A stretch of 64,000 nucleotides of DNA from Allolobophora icterica. Its lineage: Eukaryota; Annelida; Clitellata; Crassiclitellata; Lumbricidae. The notes beneath the pieces were generated by a model. That model had not been told where the DNA came from and did not search any database. It worked only from the letters and a program-made list of their open reading frames with translations. Below are positions 52,637-62,404 of the stretch, one piece after another. Position numbers and translations under genes: made by a program. Location of the stretch: NCBI GenBank assembly GCA_963556255.1, contig OY744610.1, positions 7,911,529 through 7,975,528 on the forward strand, read 5' to 3'. Position 1 is the first letter of the stretch. Each line of letters starts with the position of its first letter.

Positions 52637-53726
52637 TCGTCGCCTGAGAATTAGACTGTTCTATGCGCAATTTTGGCGTAATCGAGAAAATTGAAAAAGA
52701 AAGTTTAGTGGCTGAGAATTTAGTACTAAAAACTCTTTGGTGGTACAAAATAGAGAAAGAATGTTTAGAAAACATTTATATGGCCATCTGAAATTTAAAA
52801 CAATCACAACGATTGACGCTTCTGGCATAAGAAAACATAATTTAAAGGCGATTTTCGGAATCTGTTCAAATAGAACAAAATATTACGGAAACAGCTATGC
52901 ACTATTAACTGTTATTATGATTCATCATCATATGGAACATTATAACTGTTGGAGAGTCCACATTTTCAGTACACTCCGATCTTTAAAAAATGTCTTAATT
53001 TTATTAATAGCACGGAGAATATTATTGTGTGAAGTGGCACGGCACATCTAAAGAAATTCTTGAAAAATTAACTGCTATATAGACTAAACCACAGTCTAAA
53101 TTAAATAAAGATTATAGGTCTAATTACAAGACCACGTGGCCGGTTAGTCCGACCACGGGAATAATTATTATTTAAAAAGTCAATATGTATCACTTCTAGT
53201 TTCATTCACCAGTAGAAAAGTGCTCTAAGTTACCTCCTGTTATAAACTTCATCGAAAATCTGCTTCCTACCTTGAGTTAATTTTTCTTTTACGACTTAGT
53301 TTCTCCATTTTGTCTCTTTATGTAGCATAATAATAATCGTATTATCCTTCTGTAACGGAATACTCTTACTATAATAATGTTCTATATGCAATCATGAGCG
53401 AATCACAATGTGACGTTTAGACCACGTGACCATTATAGAACAAAATAATCCTGGGCTATAATCATGAACACAACTTGTTCTATAATATCCACGTGATTAA
53501 ATCTTTGAAATATAATTGGGTGATTCACATAGAATATTATAATCCCTATCGATTAGTAAGAATATGCAAATAGAATAAAATACTTCTGTTCTTTTCCCAG
53601 CAAAGACACCATTTCAACATACACGATTTTGTACGGAGATAGAACAAATTACGCTGAGTCGAACTGTGCGCTTAACTCAAAAGTAAACAAAAATGCAGAT
53701 AGAACACTATAATTCTCAGGCGACGA
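52637..53726. mobile_element. MITE with CGTCGCCTGAGAATTA termini
   Basis: Left end TCGTCGCCTGAGAATTA and right end TAATTCTCAGGCGACGA are inverted, and the similarity extends inward (tgttctat / atagaaca). A 4-bp AAAT may be the target duplication. 'TAGAACA' recurs several times inside. No coding frame. Confidence 0.7.
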
Positions 53727-53789
53727 AATGCAATTCTCATTAAAAGTGGAATTATTCTTTCTCCTCTAAGAGTCCTGTTTTATATGAGC

Positions 53790-53791
<2 letters not shown>

Positions 53792-53874
<83 letters not shown>

Positions 53875-53899
53875 CGTGCGTGCCAGCGTGCGTGCGTGC

Positions 53900-53930
<31 letters not shown>
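53792..53930. repeat. (TG)n with (CGTG)n centre
   Basis: TG run with a GCGTGCGTGCC interruption. Cys/Val and Thr/His frames are artefacts. Confidence 0.95.
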
Positions 53931-53932
<2 letters not shown>

Positions 53933-54774
53933 ATTATAAATGCTCTGGAAATGTCAGATATTGGTTGCCACATTGGTCAAACCTATTTAGGGTGCTTTGT
54001 TTATATGGATGACATTATACTGCCATATGCCTAATGACCGTGTAGACTTCAAGGAATGATTGATACATGTGCTAAGAAAGGTGTGCAGAACTTGATGTAA
54101 TATTTAATGCCAACAAATCTAAGTTATTCTGTTTTGGTCTTTATTAATTTACTAACAGCCCAGATGCATTAGTTGATTGTGTGTTGGAATAATGTATACA
54201 GAAAAATATTTAACATGCATCAAATGGGAATCTGTTACAGACATTCAGTTCTATTCAGGTTGTAGACCTCGTTTAAATACTAGGTACTGTTCCTGCGTAA
54301 ACTGAACTTTTTTCATTAATTGTTGTATGGAAGTCATAATAACAGTGTTCTCGGTGTTTGCGGCAAATGATGTAGGTACATTATTGAACTTGTATACACT
54401 GTGAGGAGTATGGTATTGATATGTCTATGTTATATCACAGAAGTGAATATCTCTTTTATGCCAGTTTTGCATCTGCCTGTGCTTAATTTTTTTGTTTTTG
54501 TTCTTTCTAACTTTGTGGTGAATAAAACATATATATGTATATATATATGCTTCTATCTTCATTTTCTACCACTAGGTTAAGCCTATACAGCGCTATTAAA
54601 CTTATTTGACGAATGTGTATGTATAGAAAATTTGCACTAGAAAACAAGGTTTTGGCAACCAATATCTGACATGGTCTGCAACTCATTCAAAATTAAATAG
54701 CCTGAACTGTAATCAGGATACCCAAGCATCACCATAACACTCCCAACCTTAAACCACTCCACTGGTTGAAAATC

Positions 54775-54927
54775 TAAGAGCGCGTCCACTTCTGGTAAAA
54801 ATAAGGAAAAATTGATGACCTTTTTGGTGTTTCTTCAAAAAATGGGTGGTCCGATGCGTTGCGGGTCCACCCCCACTGTTAAAGGTGGGGTCTTGTCCCC
54901 CTGGACACCTCATGATCGCCGCCCATG
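54775..54927. mobile_element. Partial hAT-type MITE (11838 family)
   Basis: The right end GATCGCCGCCCATG (54914-54927) and the 'ggggtcttgtcccc' block match 11838-12039; the left end is missing or degraded. Confidence 0.55.
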
Positions 54928-55059
54928 ACCCACAATACTCCCAGCCAAAGTCAGGCCCGGCGATTTTTAGGGGTGCTGGGGGTGCAATCAACTTTTCTTA
55001 AAAAGTCTAATGATAATTTATGGGCCTGTCAGTGCTCTGCCATGGGGCCTGTAAATTAT

Positions 55060-55441
55060 TTGTGTCGGTGGCCCTGGCCAAAGTACCTTCGCAAACTATA
55101 CCATCCAGTTCTGCTTGATCGCCCTATCTTGCTCCCCACCCCCCCCCAACCATGTCCCACTCTGCACCTTGACTCTGGAACCATCTGCTCCTGAATTCCA
55201 CTTAATCTCAGTTCCATCGATCTCACCTCTTCAACTCTAATCCAGCAAAATTCTCCACCTTGTAAACTTCCTCGTCCTCAACAAAATCCGCCTTAGCAGC
55301 TGCTATGCCTCCTCTCTGACAACCGGACTCGTACATCTGTACATTACTCGATATCCCTGGACAACCCTTCTGACACGACGCAGCGCTCTCGGATAAGCTG
55401 GTAGTTTCAAAGAAATTTGGAGTTTACGATTACGATTATAT
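55060..55441 (+). mobile_element. LINE 3' fragment with GATTACG tail
   Basis: Ends 'agctggtagtttcaaagaaatttggagtttacgattacgatta', the same type of terminus as at 11556, 49402 and 57615. It lies just inside the right subterminal repeat of the P element. Confidence 0.55.
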
Positions 55442-55537
55442 TATGAGAGGTTCAATTTACTGTGCCGTAGAAAGACTGCTTTCTGCACCTTATGACGTCA
55501 CTGGCTAGTATTAGATGGTTGCATCAAACATTTTACT

Positions 55538-55568
55538 GCATGCACCATCCAGGGTTTATATATCTATG
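55538..55568 (-). repeat. P-type element right TIR (31 bp)
   Basis: Exact inverted copy of 48212-48242, followed by target duplication CTCTAGGC at 55569. Confidence 0.95.
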
Positions 55569-55814
55569 CTCTAGGCGCGTGCCTAGAGCCCCCAAATCTC
55601 GGAGGGCCCCAATTAAACGATTGAAAAAATTTTGTTTCGATTATAAGAACATTTTTGAATTTTGAATTATTTTAAACTAGCAGGTTTACCCGGCGTTGCC
55701 CGGGGTTATAAGTTTCAATCCCTGTAGCGAATAAGCAACAAATTTATGTATATGTTTAAATCCGTGTAGCGAATAAGGAAGAAATTTAGGCGACCTGTGG
55801 GGGAGACTGATTTG

Positions 55815-55975
55815 CAGTCTAGGCGTGGACTGACTGCTTCGCAGTCGCCCTCTGGCGACGACTGCTTCGCAGTCTCCCGTGGACTGACTGCTTCGCAGTC
55901 GAGTGGCGACGACTGCTTCGCAGTCGGGGAGACTGCAAAGGCAGTCTCCCGTGGACTGACTGCTTCGCAGTCGAA
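55815..55975. repeat. Cluster of short perfect hairpins GACTGCTTCGCAGTC
   Basis: The 15-mer (6-bp stem, 3-base loop) occurs about five times at 25-50 bp spacing, with variant copies (gactgatttgcagtc, gactgcaaaggcagtc) beside them. Confidence 0.85.
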
Positions 55976-56425
55976 GAGGGTGAAGCCGGCGTTGGCGGAT
56001 TCAAGAAAACGCCAGAAATCTAGCCCTCACTGCCCTTGGTAAAGCAGAGTCTTTGAACATACAATTTTGCTGTAAAACGATGAATATAGTTCGATTCGAT
56101 CTTAATTAAATTTTGTGCGAAAGTAAATAACGTCTTTATTTGCATTATTAATGTCGTTGGGAAATATCCGCGCCATAAATAGAACCGCTTGTCGTTAAAT
56201 GCGCATTATTAACGTTGGGGAAAACCGGCGCCATAAATAGAAGCGCTTCGCGCTGGGTCGTCAGGGACGGTCGGTTGTGTAGAGTTTTGGGGGATTTTCA
56301 CCATGTTAGCGGTGAAAAGGGGGTAAGCGAACCCCTCCACTGGGTGTCCGATGCCGAGGCCGACACAGAAGTGAAGGTTTGGAGTGAAAAGGTGCAAAAT
56401 TGTAGAAGTTAAGCCCGGTCAAACA

Positions 56426-56426
<1 letters not shown>

Positions 56427-56460
<34 letters not shown>

Positions 56461-56508
56461 GCACGCACGCACGCACACACACAAACACACACACACACAC
56501 ACACACAA
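56427..56508. repeat. (AC)n / (ACGC)n microsatellite
   Basis: AC run with a central CGCA block, near the end of the 55677 element. Confidence 0.9.
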
Positions 56509-56530
56509 ATCTCGCTTTATTAATATAGAT

Positions 56531-57400
56531 ATAACCTATTTTCTATTTTTGTACAGTATAGCATTCACATAAAAGCATAGGCCCCTGCTTTTTGCAATGT
56601 ATACTTGTTTTGTTCATTTGGGCTAATAAATCATTTTTGTGCAATTGTGCAAAATAACATGAAGTTCAGAAGGGCCCCAAAGATGTTTGCGCCTAAGATG
56701 GAAAAAAGGCATCGAATACTATTTTCTTTGAGCATCAACGAGGATGGAACGGTCTGCTGATTGAAATGGATCCAGAATATTTTACGGCAGTGCTTAGGCT
56801 ACTAAGCGTCGTCGTGCTTGGAGTATCAACGCATGGACGTGTCGGTCCATTCGACTATGCCATTAAAGTACGTTAACTTTAAATTCTTAATAATTGCGCA
56901 CAATCATACATGCTTTAACTTTATAGAATGTTATAATGAAGATAAGGCTTGGAATTTGCTAATTCGCTATCTTACTAATAGTGGGCTATAATTCGATCGC
57001 ATAATATTATGGCGGATGGCTCTTTAAGTTAGCCTCAGGCCACGTGCTCTTATGGGCAATGACAAAACCCAGTCGCTAATTGTGGACACAGATTATAAAA
57101 TACTGCTGCAGTTTAGAGGTTTTAAATTTCTTCTGATCAAGTGAGCAAGTTAGAAGTTTTGCCGCTGGAGGTTTGGATGAGGTGACCAGCGTACTTACAA
57201 CAGCCAAAAACAGAAGCATTTAGGCCTAGTAGGCCTACTCGTTGAATTATCAAATTAAAAACATAGTTTGGTGCTGTTACGGTGTAAGTGATAGTCAAGA
57301 TTTAACAATTCTTAAAAATTCTATGATAAACAGATAAACATCCCGGCCTCATTGATAAACATAGTGTGAGAATTCCATGCTGCCATTGAATCACATTTAT
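56531..57400. other. Spacer, nothing recognised
   Basis: Contains a double TAGGCCTA (57221-57237). 56766-56872 has a short open piece starting MDPEYFTAVLRLLS with a hydrophobic start, followed by a possible donor (AAGTACGT); this could be a leader exon but has no supporting partner. Confidence 0.3.
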
Positions 57401-57616
57401 AATGTGCTTGTACTGAAAGCAGGCAGTGCTGTACCTTGCTTGGACCAAGGACTTCTTGTGCATGTAGGGGCCTACATCGCTTTTTTCTTCCGCTTCGGCT
57501 GGCTACTCTCTGGAAACCCCCTCTGATCTGAGGTAGCGCTCGTGAATAGGCTGGTGTCCTGCGCTTGGCCTTCGAGTGGCGCTTTAGAAGTTTGGAGATT
57601 ACGATTACGATTACTA
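57400..57616 (+). mobile_element. LINE 3' end with (GATTAC)n tail
   Basis: 'gcgcttggccttcgagtggcgctttagaagtttggagattacgattacgattac' matches 11503-11550 almost base for base. Upstream 130 bp read like a decayed ORF2 end. Confidence 0.7.
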
Positions 57617-58040
57617 CCGTAGACCCATGCAAGTGAAATAAAATTACCGCCCCATTAAAGCATTGCGATCAGGGGCGTCTATCCCCCCTAAGTCATTGGA
57701 GCAACGTCCCTTTTCCCCCTCTTCTTCCCCTCCCCGTTGCTTCCCCCCTAAAATGGTAGCACACACACTGACAAATCTTCCCCCCTATTTCTTGGATGGA
57801 GCATTTGCTCCAAGGTTTCTATGGTGTAGACGCCCCTGATTGCGATGACATTATATAAGTGATGGAGAGCACGATCCGGTCGGCTTATTTCTTGTATGGT
57901 AAGACTAAACTGTATTCTCATAAAGTATCGCATCAAGTTAATCGTCCATGAACTCAACAATCCCCGTTTTCGCAGTCTCTGCTTTCTCTCTTGATACTTC
58001 TTTCACTCTTTAGAAATAACTGTCATATAGGGGGCCTATA

Positions 58041-58735
58041 ATGAGCCATACTAATAATACGGATGATATTTACCAACAGGAACAACTGCTTATCGTCAAA
58101 GAGAAAGGAACCAGAGACAGCCGCTGGACAAGTAATGCGTGGACAACCCCGCACGAGTGTGCTAACAATGCACTAGACCGGCTTCGTCTCATAGTCTCAC
58201 GGGCACAACACGCAGGAGACACTAATCGAATTGCATTTGTGTATCTGTTACGAGAATGTCGATGCTACAGGACTCCACGTGAGATCTGCAGAAAGAAACG
58301 CCCGCAGATAACAACGGCAAAGCATCCTGAACGATATCATATATGGGGATCGTTTGGAAGAGCCAGCAACCTTTCTCAGAAAGAACCCTTCAGCCTCACC
58401 AGAGAAAATGGCAAATTACCCCACGGCGCGACACTTATTCCGTGGTCACGCAGAGAGTGTCTCATTTGGGATGTGACCGTTTCAGATGTTTCGCAACGTC
58501 ACATCTGGCAGTGACATCAACCGGAGCAGGTGAGGCTGCAAACCGGGCAGCCATCGCCAAAAGATTTGAACACGTTACAATCACCCGAAATTGTGCTTTC
58601 GTGGTGGTAGTAGCACTAGAGTCCAGCACCGCTCGGATTACGGAAGCATTGGATTTTGTGTTGGAGCTCGGAAAATGTCGACGAATACAACCCACGACAC
58701 ACTTGAGACAAGGCATCGATTGATCTCTTGTGCAT
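58041..58735 (+). pseudogene. Retrotransposon endonuclease-domain remnant
   Basis: Two frames joined by a shift near 58485. Frame 1: YHIWGSFGRASNLSQKEPFS, LTRENGKLPHGATLIPW, ECLIWDVTVSD (58335-58485). Frame 2: FATSHLAVTSTGAGEAANRA and ALESSTARITEALDFVLELG (58490-58675). This is the pattern of a restriction-like (PD-(D/E)xK) endonuclease tail found at the end of some retroelement proteins, normally DGKRPDGLTLIPW...WDxT. The expected PD is LPHG here, so a catalytic residue is lost as well. The exact retroelement class is not certain. Confidence 0.5.
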
Positions 58736-59137
58736 TAAACACCGCTGATATGTGGTAATGGTAGTCGGAAATTTATGTAGCCCCGCTCAAAGAGACTCAG
58801 CAGAGGCGCTCCCGACCAGGGCCGGATTAACAAATGTGGTGGCCCTGTTCGGTAAAACTGTGGGGCTCCCAGCCACACAAAATCACAAGAAAAGGACGCG
58901 TAAAACGTGTTATATTCAACGAATCAACATTCGTCTATTATTAATTCGTGCCTTCTTTCTCTTTGTACAATATCAGAAGGTCTTACAATTAACCAATCTA
59001 GTGTTAAAGTGTGCCAGGGACATCATTTGGAGGAGAGGCAGGGGTGGCCCCCTCTGATTTTTGAAAAAAGAGAAAAAAAATGGATGTAAAAAAGAAAAGG
59101 AGGAAGAAGAAAGAAGTAAAAAAATGATACTGAAATT
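58736..59137. other. Spacer, nothing recognised
   Basis: AT-rich, purine-rich at 59060-59125 on the + strand. No gene. Confidence 0.35.
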
Positions 59138-59495
59138 CAGGGACGTCTTTTCAGACTCATTTGTAGCATTGGCTTACAGTTTTGCACATGTAGACTAAAT
59201 ACAAACATGGGCGGCGATCCCGGGGTTCGAGGGGACAAGACCCACCCGTAACAGTGAGGGGACTCAGTATACAGTTGTTCCCCACACATTTTGAAGAAGC
59301 ACCAGAAAAGGTGAACAAATTTTTCACCTCTTTTTGACCAGATAAAAAGTGTCCCGTGTGCCCCACCTGTCAAACAAGATTGCCGCCACTGAATACAAAG
59401 CTTAACAAGCTGGCCAAGTGCAACCATGAAAAATACTCAAATGTCATCCCTGCCAGCCCCCCCCGCCCCCGGGAAAAGCAGAAATGACGTCCCTG
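59138..59495. mobile_element. MITE with CAGGGACGTC termini, hosting a second MITE
   Basis: Ends CAGGGACGTCTTTTC and GAAATGACGTCCCTG are inverted. Same family as 9620-9895. No clear target duplication. The inner element is 59206-59391. Confidence 0.65.
59206..59391. mobile_element. hAT-type MITE, 186 bp (11838 family, reversed)
   Basis: Ends CATGGGCGGCGATC and GATTGCCGCCACTG, flanked by an exact 8-bp duplication AATACAAA (59198-59205, 59392-59399). Confidence 0.88.
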
Positions 59496-61640
59496 AAGTG
59501 TACATCTCTTACGGTTTAACAATGTTGGAGTGACTCGAGGTAAAGAATATTATAATTGCAGGCCTAGCACAATACAGAAAATAAAAATATAAACTGTGGA
59601 GTGTACACAATAAACTGACGTCATTTTATGATGCCTTGAGTTCCGGTCAGGTAGTAAGCACTTGAGTTCCGGTCAGGTAGTAAGTGTTTTAATATGCAAG
59701 TAAAATAGGTCTTACTAGCATTTATGGCTGACTTTGAGATGAATCTGCCGGATAATGGGCCCTCACATGTGCGAAAGTTGTGAATTTGTGTCCATTAAAA
59801 TGAGTAGTTTCGAATAATTTGCTCTGAGTTTAACTCACTTTTACTATTACACGTAACAAATAACAATAATTATAAAATATTGAAATTTTTTTCTTTTTGC
59901 ATGTGTGGGGGCCCCTGTTCGTCCGAACATGTTGAACATGCCTTAATACGCCTCTGCTCCCGACCTAACAATGAAACCACGATCGAACAAAATGGTCTCA
60001 AGAGTTTGCCGAAAAGAGGCAAAGAGACACTGAAAAGCTTTTGTCGCATGTTGAAAGCAGCTTGTACCAGAAGGATGGACCGACTACAGTAACACACCCA
60101 TGCTCGACCGCGGAAATCCGGGCCAGTGGAACAACCAAGTCGACATGCGTTGTAGAGCGTAGAAATCTGTGACCAGGAAGGAAGCTACGAAACTCAAAGA
60201 CCCTTGAGGTTCTCTGTAGGTTTTATGGCAGCAAGTTTCTGTCCTATTAAAGTTTCAGTCATGCCATCACCTTCATCTAGTTCAGACAATGACTGAGTAG
60301 CTAGCCATTTTCTTCAATCCAAGCAATTCATTAGACAATGTTAGGTAACCATCACCAACACCCACCCTCTTCGAATTTGCAGGACAAAGTTACTTTTCGG
60401 AGGATGCATTTTGACAAAATATGCATTCTGCACAAACAAAAACGATTTCAGACAAAACCTCCGCTTATTTATCATACATCATATCTAAAGTTAGTTAAAA
60501 CCAATGTGTCACAGATATTAATGCAAAAATTGAAAGTGTAACATATTTACACGAGTTACAGATAAAACTATTTACAAAGTATGTAAGTCAAATGTTTAAT
60601 ATTATTTATTTTTAAACCTGCAATAAACTGTAAACTGTTCGTACAGATTTTTCATATTTTCAAACAATTTTATATTCATTTAACAGAAACAAGCATTATA
60701 GCCTACGCTTGTTTACAATCTAAAAGTATTATAAGCGTCTTTCACACGTTGTTAACGTAGCTTCCCAAAATAAGCTCATACTTAGCCCAATTATTCACAT
60801 TTTACAGTGTTTAAATATATATTCTGCAAAACTATTCAACTCGCACAATATCATTTTATCATATCTTTGTTAGTCTCTCCACAAATTATGGAATAAATTA
60901 CTATTGTAGCAGTTATGAATGCAATTTACTAATGATTCTAATGTTCATTAAGTGCTTGGGCTACGAGGAAAACCTGCAACCAAAAATGGAACAGACTAAG
61001 AAGCAAAGTCCTTCAGATAAGATGGAGTATAATATGCTGCTAGAGAATTACGCATAAGCATCAGGATCTTATTGTGCTTTTGATTAGGTAACCACGTGAA
61101 TGTGCACTAAATGTGTCATTTGCCATTACAGATTTCTCTTAAAATACGCTACAGTAAGGTTGCCTGCGCTAGTTTCGTAGAAGGAATAACCCAGTTCAAA
61201 TAAGCAGAAAAGATGAAGTATAGAATTTCAGTGCACTAAATATAATTATTCCATTCAGTGAAATAAAGAAGCATGTGCAATTTATTATATGCAGCCTATT
61301 TATTTAAAGGTTGAGAACAAAATTCAGTGTGTCATAAAATCATCAAAGACAAAAAGAAATATCAACTATTCACGATACATGACAATCTTAATTACACATT
61401 TATCTTAATAATGACCAAACTACACTTAATCTAAGTAAATAGGCTAATTAAATTTACTCTAAAATAGTCTCATAAAATGATGTACAGCTAAACGCTCTGC
61501 TAAATATGTTCCACTCCAGGAAAAGTATTTGTGCAGTTAAATTAAGTATTTAAAAAAAGTTGTCAAGCAGTGCAACCCAGAACGAAAGACTTTACTGCGT
61601 CTTTACTATCTGTAGTATAACATTTCACTTTAATGAACTG
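59496..61640. other. Long AT-rich spacer downstream of the zinc-finger gene
   Basis: No convincing gene. 59650-59690 has a tandem pair of 'cttgagttccggtcaggtagtaag'. Short open pieces (59880-60092 +, 60338-60541 +) show no family motif. Confidence 0.4.
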
Positions 61641-61645
61641 CAGTA

Positions 61646-61700
61646 ATTCAATCAATCAATCAGTCAATCAATCAATATATCTTTATTGCTTTCCATGACA
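61646..61700 (-). mobile_element. Retroposon 3' end with (GATT)n tail, antisense
   Basis: Read on the minus strand: 'gcaataaagatatattgattgattgactgattg', an AATAAA followed by GATT repeats, the form of a CR1/L2-like 3' end. Could be part of the zinc-finger 3' UTR. Confidence 0.45.
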
Positions 61701-62404
61701 ATCAGTTAACAAATCGTTTGAATCTATGCGACTTAAGGCGAAATACAGCATTTTTTTAAAGTACCAATAATCAGTATTTCAGTAATTAAGTAACATTGTT
61801 TCCGATTCTGATAATTAGGAATGGTAAGTTAACAGTGAGCATTTAAGAATTTATAATTGTCACCGAAGGCAATGGGCGACCCTAAAGGGACAGAGTCCCG
61901 CTAGGCAGGGCTACCTGCCTAATTCTACAGACTTATAGTTATGTGATGCCTATAAAGAAGAACCTCTCGATTATTTTCTACATCAGAATGCCTACTGTTT
62001 AAGTATTCAGAAATGAAATTGGTACTATTATAACTATATCTATATATAATTCTTTATTGCATCTCGAATAGTAGCGGTCAGACCGAATACGAATAGTGGT
62101 CACGAGACATCTTTTCTGCATATGCGGCTGCTATAGCGAGTGGACTGAAGTAACTCTCTCATTAACATAATATATGCTGTGGTTGCAGCCAGGCCTGGAC
62201 CGCAGTGTCAGTAGTCTCATTCACTGTCTACAGTGAGTGAACGTTAACGTATTTCTGAATGTTGTCGGTAGACCTATTTTATACACTATTCGTATTCAAC
62301 CGAATAGTTGGTCCAATTATTCGTGTTCAGCTGATTAGTGTTAATCACCTATTCGGTACAGCCCTAATATATCCCACCACTTCTAAAAAAAAAATTTTCT
62401 TATC
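61701..62404 (-). other. Probable 3' UTR/flank of the zinc-finger gene
   Basis: Directly downstream of the stop on the minus strand. A 'gcaataaag' at about 62048-62057 (minus strand) could be a polyadenylation signal. No other feature. Confidence 0.35.

Larger units (their letters stand above)
52440..54320 (+). mobile_element. LINE reverse transcriptase remnant in the P element 3' region
   Basis: Two separated RT parts in the same orientation: YISALDAKNVFDRVNFMKLF (52472-52532) and, after an intervening MITE and a TG repeat, GCHIGQTYLGCFVYMDDIIL (about 53962-54021, the catalytic box) with LQGMIDTCAKKGVQ (54048-54090). Frames are broken. The arrangement shows that the MITE inserted into a LINE which had inserted into the P-type element. 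Confidence 0.7.
48212..55568 (+). mobile_element. P-element-type (THAP9-like) transposon, complete
   Basis: Perfect 31-bp terminal inverted repeats (48212-48242 and 55538-55568, starting CATAGATATATAAACCCTGG) are flanked by an exact 8-bp duplication CTCTAGGC (48204-48211, 55569-55576). A 31-bp repeat and 8-bp duplication are the classic values for Drosophila P. Subterminal inverted repeats lie at 48302-48326 and about 55475-55500 (TGACGTCAT, then GCAGAAAGC). The element is 7357 bp, long for the family, because LINE fragments sit in its intron and a LINE plus a MITE in its 3' region. Confidence 0.95.
55677..56530. mobile_element. Retroposon-like element with GACTGCTTCGCAGTC hairpins
   Basis: It starts 'agcaggtttacccggcgttgcccgggg' and ends, after an AC repeat, with 'aaatctcgctttattaatatagatat', a start/end pair I have seen on dispersed elements of invertebrate genomes (family name uncertain). 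55815-55975 holds about five copies of GACTGCTTCGCAGTC and near variants. 56290-56412 has a short open piece (SEPLHWVSDAEADTEVKV) with no known match. Confidence 0.5.

Noticed and set aside
56766..56875. Possible leader exon MDPEYFTAVLRLL... with donor-like AAGTACGT
   Set aside because: No downstream exon or homologous leader in the window; chance cannot be excluded.
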